A stretch of 64,000 nt of DNA from an uncultured Eggerthella sp. (GTDB lineage: Bacteria > Actinomycetota > Coriobacteriia > Coriobacteriales > Eggerthellaceae), in the NCBI GenBank assembly GCA_959607715.1, contig CAUHNN010000005.1, forward strand, positions 39,450 through 103,449, in the 5' to 3' direction. Positions 41,565 to 49,618 of the stretch are shown one piece after another. The position numbers were made by a program, and so were the translations under genes. Every line of letters begins with the position of its first letter. Position 1 is the first letter of the stretch. The notes beneath the pieces were generated by a model, which was given only the letters and a program-made list of their open reading frames with translations, was not told where the DNA came from and did no database searches.

Positions 41565-42506
41565 ATGAAACGTGCATCGGTTGCCATCATGGGTTTAGTC
41601 GTAGCGTTCTGCATGGCCTTCGCCCTTGCCGGCTGCGCTTCGAGCGAGTACACCCCGCAGAAGAAGGAGCAGACGGTCAGCGATTCCGCTCTCAAGTCCC
41701 CCGGTGTTCTTCGCGTCGGCGTGAATGCGTCCAACGCTCCCTATTCGGCTGAGCAGTCGGGCACCATCGTCGGCACCGATGTCGACGTCGCGGCGGCGCT
41801 TGCCGATCAGATGGGCCTCAAGCTCGAGCTGGTCGACGTGGGAACGAGCGTCGATACCGCTTTCGATCAGGAAAACGTCGATATCGTCATGGGCGTCACC
41901 GCCTCTAATTCCGCGTACTGGATGAGCGAATCGTATTTCTCTTCGGGTGTTGCGCTGTTCTCTCTGACGCAGGAGGCCCAGGCTCCCACGGCTTCCGGCG
42001 GATTCAAGGTCGCTGCTCAGGCGTCTTCCATGAGCTCGCTTGAAGTCGAGAACCATTACGGTTCCTCCTGCCTCGAGTCGGTGTCCGATCCCACCGCTGC
42101 GTTCGAGGCGCTTAAGACCGGCGGGGTGAATTACGTCGCCGCCGACAGCACCATCGGAGAATATGTGGTGCATGTCTCCGATGTCGAGGCCTACCCGATC
42201 GCCTTGCTCCAGGATCCTTCTCAGTACTCCATCGCCGTGGCGAAGACGAACACGGCGCTTCAGCAGGGGGTTACCGACGCTCTGTCCTCGCTTAAGAACG
42301 GCGGCGTCATCGACGTCGTGTTCAAGAGCTGGTTGGGCGATCAGGTCGAGGTGTCTTCCTTGCCGGTCGTGAAGGCCACGGCGAAGAAGACCGACGATGA
42401 CGCCGACGAGAAGACGACCGGAAGCGATTCCTCCTCCACGACGGATGCATCCGATGAAAGCCCTTCCACCTCTACGTCCACCGACGGATCGGCTTCTGCT
42501 GAGTAG
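41565..42506 (+). CDS. Extracellular solute-binding lipoprotein, family 3 (amino acid type)
   Basis: 313 residues. Lipoprotein signal: KRASVAIMGLVVAFCMAFALAGCAS with lipobox LAGC, acylated Cys at about residue 23. Then a periplasmic-binding-protein-like II domain: GVLRVGVNASNAPYSAEQSGTIVGTDVDVAAALADQMGLKLELVDVGTSVDTAFDQENVDIVMGVTASN, continuing to about residue 260, followed by a Ser/Thr/Asp-rich tail. The family binds polar amino acids for ABC uptake, but no permease or ATPase adjoins. Start could also be ATG 41535 (GGAAGGGG five bases upstream), which would lengthen the n-region by 10 residues; I prefer 41565 because the signal peptide is then canonical. Confidence 0.82.
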   Translation: MKRASVAIMGLVVAFCMAFALAGCASSEYTPQKKEQTVSDSALKSPGVLRVGVNASNAPYSAEQSGTIVGTDVDVAAALADQMGLKLELVDVGTSVDTAFDQENVDIVMGVTASNSAYWMSESYFSSGVALFSLTQEAQAPTASGGFKVAAQASSMSSLEVENHYGSSCLESVSDPTAAFEALKTGGVNYVAADSTIGEYVVHVSDVEAYPIALLQDPSQYSIAVAKTNTALQQGVTDALSSLKNGGVIDVVFKSWLGDQVEVSSLPVVKATAKKTDDDADEKTTGSDSSSTTDASDESPSTSTSTDGSASAE

Positions 42507-42575
42507 CCTTTTCCCGCTTGACTTCGCCGAAAGGTGGGTCAGGTTTGTTGAATTGGTTTCGAGAACATAACAACC

Positions 42576-42611
42576 AAGGGAGCGGGCTTCAAGCCCGCTC
42601 CCTTCTTTTTA
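42576..42611 (+). terminator. Rho-independent terminator after binding-protein gene
   Basis: AAGGGAGCGGGC (42576-42587) pairs perfectly with GCCCGCTCCCTT (42593-42604) around TTCAA, followed by CTTTTTAT. Confidence 0.93.
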
Positions 42612-42669
42612 TAGTGAGCCACGTGCCCTTTCGGCACGAATGGTTTCATACACACGATTGGAGATTGCC

Positions 42670-43890
42670 ATGAACGACCAGATCCCCTCCGGCGGCCCCG
42701 CCTCCTCCCCATCCCCGGGGCCTGGAGCCCCCGCCCCTGCTCCGGTTCGCCCGTCCGAGAACGAGACGAAGAAGACGCCGATGTGGAAGGTCTTCCTCGT
42801 CTCGTTCTGCGGAGCTGCGCTTGCGTGCGCCATTGCATTGTCGGCCTATTCCTTTATCGATCGCGGTTCCTCGTCGACGGTTCTCGGGGGCAGCGGCGGC
42901 TCGTCCATCACGGTGAGCGGGGAGGACGCGACGTTGGCCGAGGCGGTTTCCCAGAAGGCTCTGCCCTCCGTCGTCAACATCGACGTGTATACGCGAAGCT
43001 CGTCATCCCAGGGGATGATGGGCATGGTCAACCGGTCGACTGACGAGCTGACCGAGTCGTCGCTCGGTTCGGGAATCATCCTTTCATCGGATGGCTATAT
43101 CTTGACGAACTACCATGTCATTGAGGGCGCAGATCAGCTTAAGGTGACCGCTGCGGGTTCCGAATACGAGGCAAGCGTCGTCGGCACCGATGAATCGAGC
43201 GATCTAGCGGTTCTCAAGATCGATGCGACCGACCTGACCGCGATCGAGATCGGCTCGTCCGACGATTTGACGGTAGGCGAATGGGTCATGGCCGTCGGCA
43301 GCCCCTTCGGTCTTGAGCAGTCGGTGTCGACGGGCATCGTCTCGGCGACGAGCCGCACCACCGCCGAGCTCAACTCCGGTGAATCGACGGCGGTCTACAC
43401 GAACATGATCCAGACCGATGCTGCGATCAACCCCGGCAATTCCGGCGGTGCGCTTGTCGACAGCGACGGGAAGCTCATCGGGGTGAATACCCTCATCGCC
43501 TCCTCCTCGGGCACTTCTTCGGGCGTCGGGTTCGCCATCCCGGTCGACTACGCCATGAACATCGCGCAGCAGATTATCGACGGCAAGACGCCTTCCCATG
43601 CGCAGCTCGGGGTGACGGCGACGACCATCGACTCCCAGATCGCCCAGCGCTACGCCTTGCCCGTCGATCAGGGCGCCTACATCACGGCTGTTAGCGCCTC
43701 TTCCGCCGCTTCTGAGGCGGGACTTCAGACGGGAGACATCATCACGAAGATCGGCGACACCGATATCTCCTCGGCCTCCGATGTGGTGATGTGCGTTCGC
43801 TCCCACAAGGTAGGTGACACGGTCAGCGTCACCTACAACCGAAACGGCACCGAATCGACGGTCGACATCAAGCTCGGATCCGATTCCTAG
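42670..43890 (+). CDS. HtrA/DegP-like membrane-anchored serine protease (S1C, PDZ)
   Basis: 406 residues. Cytoplasmic Pro-rich N-terminus (about 45 residues), one membrane helix (KVFLVSFCGAALACAIALSAYSF), then a trypsin-like domain with catalytic His149 (NYHVIEG), Asp178 (SSDLAVLKID) and Ser258 (NPGNSGGAL), and one C-terminal PDZ domain (GVTATTIDSQIAQRYALPVDQGAYITAVSASSAASEAGLQTGDIITKIGD). Extracytoplasmic quality-control protease/chaperone. Start ATG 42670 has TTGGAGA upstream; an earlier in-frame GTG lies in the terminator-proximal region. Bounded by terminators on both sides, so it is probably monocistronic. Confidence 0.94.
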   Translation: MNDQIPSGGPASSPSPGPGAPAPAPVRPSENETKKTPMWKVFLVSFCGAALACAIALSAYSFIDRGSSSTVLGGSGGSSITVSGEDATLAEAVSQKALPSVVNIDVYTRSSSSQGMMGMVNRSTDELTESSLGSGIILSSDGYILTNYHVIEGADQLKVTAAGSEYEASVVGTDESSDLAVLKIDATDLTAIEIGSSDDLTVGEWVMAVGSPFGLEQSVSTGIVSATSRTTAELNSGESTAVYTNMIQTDAAINPGNSGGALVDSDGKLIGVNTLIASSSGTSSGVGFAIPVDYAMNIAQQIIDGKTPSHAQLGVTATTIDSQIAQRYALPVDQGAYITAVSASSAASEAGLQTGDIITKIGDTDISSASDVVMCVRSHKVGDTVSVTYNRNGTESTVDIKLGSDS

Positions 43891-43925
43891 CCTTGTCGGC
43901 ACACGATTCTCGTTGCCGGCCATCG

Positions 43926-43957
43926 AAGGGCCCGCGTTTGCGGGCCCTTTCCTTTTG
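43926..43957 (+). terminator. Rho-independent terminator after htrA
   Basis: AAGGGCCCGC (43926-43935) / GCGGGCCCTT (43940-43949) stem followed by TCCTTTT. Confidence 0.9.
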
Positions 43958-44152
43958 CCCAGTTCATCGGGGTATTCTGAGAAGTTATAAATGCTTTGGG
44001 AAAGCCCATCGACATTGAACTGTTTCTTTGTTCCAGGCGGCGGTACACTCCGACGTATCGATGCGAAATGTGCTTGCAGGGCGGCGGCGCGCTCGTGAAC
44101 ACGCGTCCTGGCGCGCTGTCGTTGACCCGGAGTCATGCAGGGAGGAAAAACG

Positions 44153-45031
44153 ATGGCAGAACGCATTACTGGACATACTGAACTCATCGGGCTGATGGCC
44201 TACCCGATCCGTCATTCGAATTCGCCGGCCATGCAGAATACCGCTTTCGCTAAGCTCGGCTACGACTACGCGTACCTTGCGTTCGAAGTCGGGGCAGACG
44301 AGATCGAGGCGGCCGTGCAGGCGCTGCGCACGCTCAAGATGCGCGGATCGAACGTCTCGATGCCCAATAAAACCATCGTCGGACAGTATCTCGACGAACT
44401 CACCCCCGCAGCCCAAATGTGCGGGGCGGTGAACACGATCGTCAACGACAACGGTCATTTGACGGGAACCATCACCGACGGCGTGGGCTTCATGGAGGCG
44501 GCGCGCGATAACGGCATCGATCCGATCGGGAAGAAGATGACCATCGTCGGTTGCGGCGGGGCAGGGACGGCCATTCAGATTCAGGCGGCCCTCGATGGAG
44601 TGGCGGAGCTTTCCATCTTCAACCGCAAAGACGATTTCTACGAGCGTGGCGTCGAGACGGTGGCCAAGATCAACGCCAACACCGAGTGCCGCGCCACCCT
44701 CTACGACCTCGCTGATCTTGACGCGCTTCGTCGTGAGATGGCCGAAAGCTATCTTTTCGCCAACGCCACGGGCGTGGGGATGAAGCCCCTCGAGGGCATG
44801 TCGGTGGTGCCCGATTCCTCGTATTTCCATCCCGATCTCAACGTCGTCGACATCATCTACGCTCCTCGCTTGACGCCCCTGCGCCAGATGGCGAAGGACG
44901 CAGGATGCAAGACGATGAACGGCCTGGGGATGATGCTGTTCCAGGGTTCGGCGGCCTTCGAGCTGTGGACGGGCGAACCGATGCCGATCGAGTACATGAA
45001 AGAAGCGCTCGGCATCGATTACGACGAATAG
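44153..45031 (+). CDS. aroE: Shikimate/quinate 5-dehydrogenase family protein
   Basis: 292 residues. N-terminal catalytic domain: LIGLMAYPIRHSNSPAMQNTAFAKLGYDYAYLAFEV (the SxS shikimate-binding motif appears as SNS), NVSMPNKTIVGQYLDELTPAAQMCGAVNTIVND with the catalytic Lys in PNK and Asp in the following helix; then the Rossmann domain TIVGCGGAGTAIQIQAALDG and C-terminal VVDIIYAPRLTPLRQMAKDAGCKTMNGLGMMLFQGSAAFELWTG. Length and sequence resemble the YdiB branch, which accepts both quinate and shikimate. No other aro genes are nearby. ATG 44153 has GGGAGG upstream. Confidence 0.9.
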   Translation: MAERITGHTELIGLMAYPIRHSNSPAMQNTAFAKLGYDYAYLAFEVGADEIEAAVQALRTLKMRGSNVSMPNKTIVGQYLDELTPAAQMCGAVNTIVNDNGHLTGTITDGVGFMEAARDNGIDPIGKKMTIVGCGGAGTAIQIQAALDGVAELSIFNRKDDFYERGVETVAKINANTECRATLYDLADLDALRREMAESYLFANATGVGMKPLEGMSVVPDSSYFHPDLNVVDIIYAPRLTPLRQMAKDAGCKTMNGLGMMLFQGSAAFELWTGEPMPIEYMKEALGIDYDE

Positions 45032-45054
45032 ATTTCGCCGGCGACGATGATCGT

Positions 45055-45090
45055 AAGGGGCTGCATGCGTTTGCGTGCAGTCCTTTTTTA
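45055..45090 (+). terminator. Rho-independent terminator after aroE
   Basis: CTGCATGC (45061-45068) / GCGTGCAG (45073-45080) core, one wobble, flanked by AGGG/TCCT, followed by TTTTTT. Confidence 0.85.
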
Positions 45091-45170
45091 TGTGGTCGCG
45101 TGAGCATGTTCGGTCATCGGCTCGAGATACGGTAATATGGCAAAGATATCGATAGAGGGAAGGAATGCCC

Positions 45171-45893
45171 ATGAACTCAGATTACAAGTACAAGCGCGTC
45201 TTGCTGAAGCTCTCCGGTGAGGCGCTTATGGGTGAGGCCGGATACGGCATCGACCCTAAGGTAGTCGAGGAATTGGCGGTTCAGATCAAGGAGATCGTCG
45301 ACGACGGCATCGAGCTCGCCGTCACCGTAGGCGGCGGCAACATCTTCCGCGGTCTCGCCGGCTCCGCCGAGGGTATGGACCGTGCTCAGGCCGACTACAT
45401 CGGCATGCTCGCCACCTGCATGAACGCCCTCGCTCTCCAGGACGCCTTCGAGCGCCACGACATTCCTACGCGCGTGATGAGCGCCATCGAGATGCGTCAG
45501 GTCTCCGAGCCCTACATCCGCCGTCGTGCGATCCACCACCTTGAGAAGGGATACGTCGTCATCTTCGCTGCGGGCACGGGCAATCCCTACTTCACCACCG
45601 ACACCACGGCCGCTCTTCGCGCATGCGAGATCAACGCGGAATGCCTCATGAAGGCGACGAAGGTCGACGGCATCTACGACGCCGACCCGGTCACCCACCC
45701 CGAGGCGAAGCGCTTCGAGAAGATCAGCTACCTCGAGGTTCTTTCGCGCGAGCTTCACGTCATGGACTCCACCGCGACGTCTTTGTGCATGGACAACAAG
45801 CTGCCCATCCTCGTGTTCGACCTCATGGTTCCCGGCAATATCTCGCGCATCCTCAAGGGCGAGAACATCGGCACGACCGTCGAGGCCTCGTAG
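45171..45893 (+). CDS. pyrH: Uridylate kinase
   Basis: Amino acid kinase-fold UMP kinase, hexameric, making UDP. 240 residues: YKRVLLKLSGEALMGEAGYGID (nucleotide/phosphate loop), VTVGGGNIFRGLAGSAEGMDRAQADYIGMLATCMNALALQDAFE, MRQVSEPYIRRRAIHHLEKGYVVIFAAGTGNPYFTTDTTAALRA, KATKVDGIYDADP and MDNKLPILVFDL. Start ATG 45171 is seven bases after GGGAAGGA; ATG 45165 is too close to it. pyrH-frr-uppS-cdsA-dxr is a widely conserved gene order and this is its first gene; a terminator precedes it. Confidence 0.97.
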   Translation: MNSDYKYKRVLLKLSGEALMGEAGYGIDPKVVEELAVQIKEIVDDGIELAVTVGGGNIFRGLAGSAEGMDRAQADYIGMLATCMNALALQDAFERHDIPTRVMSAIEMRQVSEPYIRRRAIHHLEKGYVVIFAAGTGNPYFTTDTTAALRACEINAECLMKATKVDGIYDADPVTHPEAKRFEKISYLEVLSRELHVMDSTATSLCMDNKLPILVFDLMVPGNISRILKGENIGTTVEAS

Positions 45894-45938
45894 GCTTCGC
45901 CCGTCAATTTCAAAACGACGCTGCAGAAAGGAACGCAG

Positions 45939-46496
45939 ATGATTGAAGACATCATGACCAAGGCCTCTGAACGCATGAAGGGCGCAGAGGATCAGCTTCT
46001 TTCCAACTTCGCCTCCGTGCGCACCGGTCGCGCGAACGCCATGATCCTCGATCGCGTGAAGGCCGAGTACTACGGCACCCTCACCCCGATCAACCAGATG
46101 GCCGCGATTAAGACCCCCGATGCCCAGACTCTCGTCATCGAGCCCTGGGACAAGTCGGCTCTCGGCGCCATCGACCATGCCATCCAGCAGGCCAACCTCG
46201 GCGTTGCCCCCAACAACGACGGTTCGGTCATCCGCCTTTCCTTCCCGCCCCTGACCGAGGAGCGCCGCAAGGAATTCGTCAAGGAGTGCCGCACCTATGC
46301 CGAGGAGGCGCGCGTTGCCGTCCGCAACGCCCGTCGCGATGCGAACGCCGCCGTCGAGAAGTCCGTCAAGAACGACAACCTCCCCGAAGACGACCAGCGC
46401 CGTGCTGAAGCCGAGGTGCAGAAGATGACCGACAAGACCATTGCGGCCATCGACGCTCACCTCGCTTCCAAGGAAAAGGAGCTCATGTCCATCTAG
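45939..46496 (+). CDS. frr: Ribosome recycling factor
   Basis: Splits post-termination ribosomes with EF-G. 185 residues, the standard size: three-helix bundle segments DIMTKASERMKGAEDQLLSNFASVRTGRANAMILDRVKAEYYGT, the hinge and beta domain (LTPINQMAAIKTPDAQTLVIEPWDKSALGAIDHAIQQANLGVAPNNDGSVIRLSFPPLTEERRKEFVKECR), and the long C-terminal helices. AAAGGAACG-type ribosome-binding site before ATG 45939. Second gene of the pyrH cluster. Confidence 0.98.
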   Translation: MIEDIMTKASERMKGAEDQLLSNFASVRTGRANAMILDRVKAEYYGTLTPINQMAAIKTPDAQTLVIEPWDKSALGAIDHAIQQANLGVAPNNDGSVIRLSFPPLTEERRKEFVKECRTYAEEARVAVRNARRDANAAVEKSVKNDNLPEDDQRRAEAEVQKMTDKTIAAIDAHLASKEKELMSI

Positions 46497-46596
46497 GGCA
46501 GCGAATAGAACGCGCCCTTTCGGGGCTTTCCAGGAACGGCGCCTTGTGCGCCGTCCGCGTTTCGTCGCGGCAAGTGATGCGCGAAGGGAGAACGGT

Positions 46597-47373
46597 ATGC
46601 GCCAGACGCTTGAGCACATATTCCCCGACCCTCCGGCGGGGCTCGATCCTAAGAGCTTGGATTGCGCGAGGATCCCGCGCCACGTCGCCGTTATCATGGA
46701 CGGCAACGGGCGATGGGCCAAGAAGAGGGCCCTCAACCGCCTTCGCGGTCATCGCGCCGGCATCGAAGCGGTGCGCGAGACCATCAGGTGCGCGAACGAC
46801 GTCGGTGTCGACTACCTGACCATCTACTCGTTCTCCACCGAAAACTGGAAGCGCCCCCAGGACGAGGTCATCGGCCTCATGGATCTTTTCGCCAAGACGA
46901 TGCTCGACGAGGTCGATGGGCTCGACGAGGAAAACGTGCGCGTCATGACCATCGGCGACCTTTCCGCGCTGCCCAAGGAGACGCGGGCCGCTTTCGCCGA
47001 AGCGTGGGAGCGGACTCGTGACAACACCGGCATGACCCTGCTCGTCGCCGTGAACTACGGTGCCCGCCAGGAAATTCTCCATGCGGTCGAGGCCTGTGTG
47101 CATCAGGCGGTTTCGGAGACCAAGGAAACGGGTCGAATTCCGGAAATAAGCGAGGAGTTTTTCGAGCGCGGTCTCTATACCGCGGATATTCCCGATCCCG
47201 AGCTGCTCATTCGCACGTCGGGGGAGATGCGCGTGTCGAATTTCCTTTTGTGGCAGATCGCCTATGCCGAATTCGTCTGCACCGACGTGCTGTGGCCCGA
47301 TTTCGATCGCTACGACTTCCTCAAGGCGCTTTTGGAGTACCAGAGCCGTGATCGTCGCTTCGGGGCGGTGTAG
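46597..47373 (+). CDS. uppS: Isoprenyl transferase (undecaprenyl diphosphate synthase family)
   Basis: cis-Prenyltransferase that condenses isopentenyl units to the C55 carrier for cell wall synthesis. 258 residues with the family signature HVAVIMDGNGRWAKKRALNRLRGHRAGIEAVRE, YLTIYSFSTENWKRP, LLVAVNYGARQEI and the C-terminal substrate motif PELLIRTSGEMRVSNFLLWQIAYAEFVCTDVLWPDF. The usual RTSGE-RISNFLLWQ is thus intact. ATG 46597 has GAAGGGAGAA upstream. It uses products of the DXP pathway, two genes of which (dxr, ispG) are downstream in the same cluster. Confidence 0.95.
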   Translation: MRQTLEHIFPDPPAGLDPKSLDCARIPRHVAVIMDGNGRWAKKRALNRLRGHRAGIEAVRETIRCANDVGVDYLTIYSFSTENWKRPQDEVIGLMDLFAKTMLDEVDGLDEENVRVMTIGDLSALPKETRAAFAEAWERTRDNTGMTLLVAVNYGARQEILHAVEACVHQAVSETKETGRIPEISEEFFERGLYTADIPDPELLIRTSGEMRVSNFLLWQIAYAEFVCTDVLWPDFDRYDFLKALLEYQSRDRRFGAV

Positions 47374-47376
47374 TCG

Positions 47377-48348
47377 GTGTCGAAAGTTCGAGTACGCAAG
47401 TCGTTCAACGACGACCCCGAGGAGCGCTTCGTTCACGGTCCTCACGATGACGGCGCAGGCGACGACGATGCGCGCATCGCCCGCGTCAAGCGCGCTGCGG
47501 TCGACAGGATCCCCAGCAGGGTGCGCCATCCTTCCAATCTTGCGATCCGCACGATCACGGGAACCGTCTACGTCGCTTTGACCGTCGTGTGCATCCTCGC
47601 TTCCGAGGTCACTTCGGCGCTCTATCTCTCGCTGTTGAGCGCGATATGCGCCGGTGAGTTCTACTACATGCTTCGCTCCGACGCTAAGTTGCCCAACGAG
47701 GTTCTCGGCATCTGCGCCGCGGCCCTGTTCCCCTTGACCATGTGGATCTTCGGATTGGCGGGCCTTGCCGTCGTCCTGTCGGCGTTCGTCCTCGTTTTGC
47801 TGGTCTGGTACGTCTTTTGGCAGCCTGCCCGCATCAGCGACGTCGCCGTCAGCCTGTTCGGTGCGGTCTACACCGGCTTCGTCATGTCGACGGCGATGAT
47901 GCTGCGCGCCTCGCTGCCTGACTACTGGGGAGGCGTCCTCGTTCTCGTCTTGTTCGCGAGCGTCTGGGCGAACGACGCTTGCGCCTACCTGGTCGGCTCG
48001 GCCATCGGCAAGCATAAGCTCGCGCCCCATATCTCGCCCAAGAAGAGCTGGGAGGGATTCATCGCCGGTCTTTTGTGCGCGATGGGGTGCTGGTGCGTGC
48101 TCGCCCTCATCCCGGGAGTGGAGATGAGCCTGCCGCTTGCTCTCGCCTTCGGTTTCCTCAACGGTCTTTCCGGCGTCTTGGGCGATTTGGTTGAAAGTCG
48201 CATCAAGCGCAACTCCGGCTTCAAGGATTCGGGGACCATCATGCCCGGCCATGGCGGCCTGCTCGATCGGTGCGATTCCCAGTTCCTCGTCACGCTGACC
48301 GGCTCGCTCATGCTTATCTTGGGAGGATGTGTTCCTTATGTCTGGTAG
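47377..48348 (+). CDS. cdsA: Phosphatidate cytidylyltransferase
   Basis: Makes CDP-diacylglycerol from phosphatidate and CTP. 323 residues: hydrophilic N-terminus of about 65 residues (longer than usual) then seven to eight membrane helices. The family signature is present near the C-terminus: SHxxPKKSWEG-like HISPKKSWEGFIAGL, and GDLVESRIKRNSGFKDSGTIMPGHGGLLDRCDSQ with the metal-binding Asp residues. Translation from GTG 47377, three bases after the uppS stop; weak ribosome-binding site, so coupling to uppS is likely. Overlaps dxr by 11 bases. Confidence 0.93.
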   Translation: MSKVRVRKSFNDDPEERFVHGPHDDGAGDDDARIARVKRAAVDRIPSRVRHPSNLAIRTITGTVYVALTVVCILASEVTSALYLSLLSAICAGEFYYMLRSDAKLPNEVLGICAAALFPLTMWIFGLAGLAVVLSAFVLVLLVWYVFWQPARISDVAVSLFGAVYTGFVMSTAMMLRASLPDYWGGVLVLVLFASVWANDACAYLVGSAIGKHKLAPHISPKKSWEGFIAGLLCAMGCWCVLALIPGVEMSLPLALAFGFLNGLSGVLGDLVESRIKRNSGFKDSGTIMPGHGGLLDRCDSQFLVTLTGSLMLILGGCVPYVW

Positions 48349-49528
48349 CAGTGCTTCTTCTTCTCGGCGCATCGCCGTTCTCGGCTCGACGGGCTCCATC
48401 GGCGTTCAGACGCTCGACGTTGCCCGCCGTCACCCCGATCGCATCGAGGTCGTCGCCCTCGCTGCGGGCTCGCGCGCTTCCGATCTGCTTGATCAGGCGC
48501 GGGAATTCGGCGTGGGGCATCTCGCGCTCGCGACGCTCGAGGGCGCGTCTGCCGAGGTCTCTTCCGCTCTCGAGGAGCTGGCGATCGACGGCCTTGCGGT
48601 CGGCGACGACGCCGCGGCCGGTCTCTGCGCCCTGGAAGACGTCGACGTGGTGGTCAATTCCCTGGTGGGCGCCGTCGGTCTGCGCGTGAGCCTGGCCGCC
48701 GTTGAGGCGGGCAAGACGCTGGCCCTCGCGAACAAGGAGTCGCTCGTCGTGGGTGGTGAGCTCATCATGCCCTATGCGTCGCAGCCCGGTAGGCTCATGC
48801 CCATCGATTCCGAGCACGGTGCCATCTACCAGTGCCTTCTCGGCGAGTCTTCCAAGGAAGTGGCGAAGCTGTGGGTGACCGCTTCCGGCGGCCCGTTTTT
48901 CGGCATGAAGCCCCAGGATCTCGAGACGATCACGCCGGCGCAGGCCCTGGCTCATCCGACGTGGAACATGGGCCCGAAGATCACCATCGACTCGTCCACC
49001 CTGATGAACAAGGGCCTGGAGGTCATCGAGGCCCATCATCTCTTCTCGATGCCCTACGATCGTATCGAAGTGGTCGTTCAGCGCCAAAGCGCGATCCATT
49101 CGATGGTCGAGTTCACCGACGGCAGCGTCAAGGCCCATCTGGGTACGACCGATATGCGCATTCCCATCCAGTTCGCGCTGAGCTACCCCGAGCGCTGGGA
49201 CGCCCCTGTCGAGCCCCTTGATTTCAGGACGCTTGGTTCGCTCGACTTCGCGGCGCCCGACACCGATACGTTCTGCGCACTTTCTTTGGCCTACCACGCC
49301 GGTACGGTGGGGGGTACCCTGCCGTGCGTCATGAACGCTGCCAACGAAGTCGCCGTCGCCTCCTTCTTGGGCGAAGCGTGCTCCTACCTCGACATCGCCC
49401 GTTGCGTCGAGGCGGTCATGGACGAACACGAACGGCGCGGGGTACAGGGCGTGGAGTGCTTCGATCAGCTCATCGAGCTCGACAGATGGGCACGCTCGCG
49501 CGCCTCTCGCTGGGTTTCGTCGCGTTAG
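48338..49528 (+). CDS. dxr: 1-Deoxy-D-xylulose-5-phosphate reductoisomerase
   Basis: Second step of the DXP/MEP isoprenoid pathway, NADPH-dependent. 396 residues: RRIAVLGSTGSIGVQTLDVARRHPDR (NADPH loop), LALANKESLVVGGELIMPYA, IDSEHGAIYQCLLG with metal-binding Asp/Glu, WVTASGGPFFG, HPTWNMGPKITIDSSTLMNKGLEVIEAHHLF and HSMVEFTDGSVKAHLGTTDMRIPIQFALSYPERW. ATG 48338, ten bases after GGGAGGA, is preferred to the GTG at 48329, which is too close to it. Between cdsA and rseP in the conserved order. Confidence 0.96.
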   Translation: MSGSSASSSRRIAVLGSTGSIGVQTLDVARRHPDRIEVVALAAGSRASDLLDQAREFGVGHLALATLEGASAEVSSALEELAIDGLAVGDDAAAGLCALEDVDVVVNSLVGAVGLRVSLAAVEAGKTLALANKESLVVGGELIMPYASQPGRLMPIDSEHGAIYQCLLGESSKEVAKLWVTASGGPFFGMKPQDLETITPAQALAHPTWNMGPKITIDSSTLMNKGLEVIEAHHLFSMPYDRIEVVVQRQSAIHSMVEFTDGSVKAHLGTTDMRIPIQFALSYPERWDAPVEPLDFRTLGSLDFAAPDTDTFCALSLAYHAGTVGGTLPCVMNAANEVAVASFLGEACSYLDIARCVEAVMDEHERRGVQGVECFDQLIELDRWARSRASRWVSSR

Positions 49529-49618
49529 GCGAAACGGGCAGGGTACGCTGTTGGAGTTATTCTGCTGCGTTGCGGCGCTTCGGGGCCGCTTCGTCGTTCT
49601 GCCCGTATAATTGCGGCC

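Noticed and set aside
46483..48399. Open frame of about 638 codons on the minus strand opposite uppS-cdsA
   Set aside because: Antisense of two well-recognised genes in conserved order; composition is that of a reverse-complement shadow.
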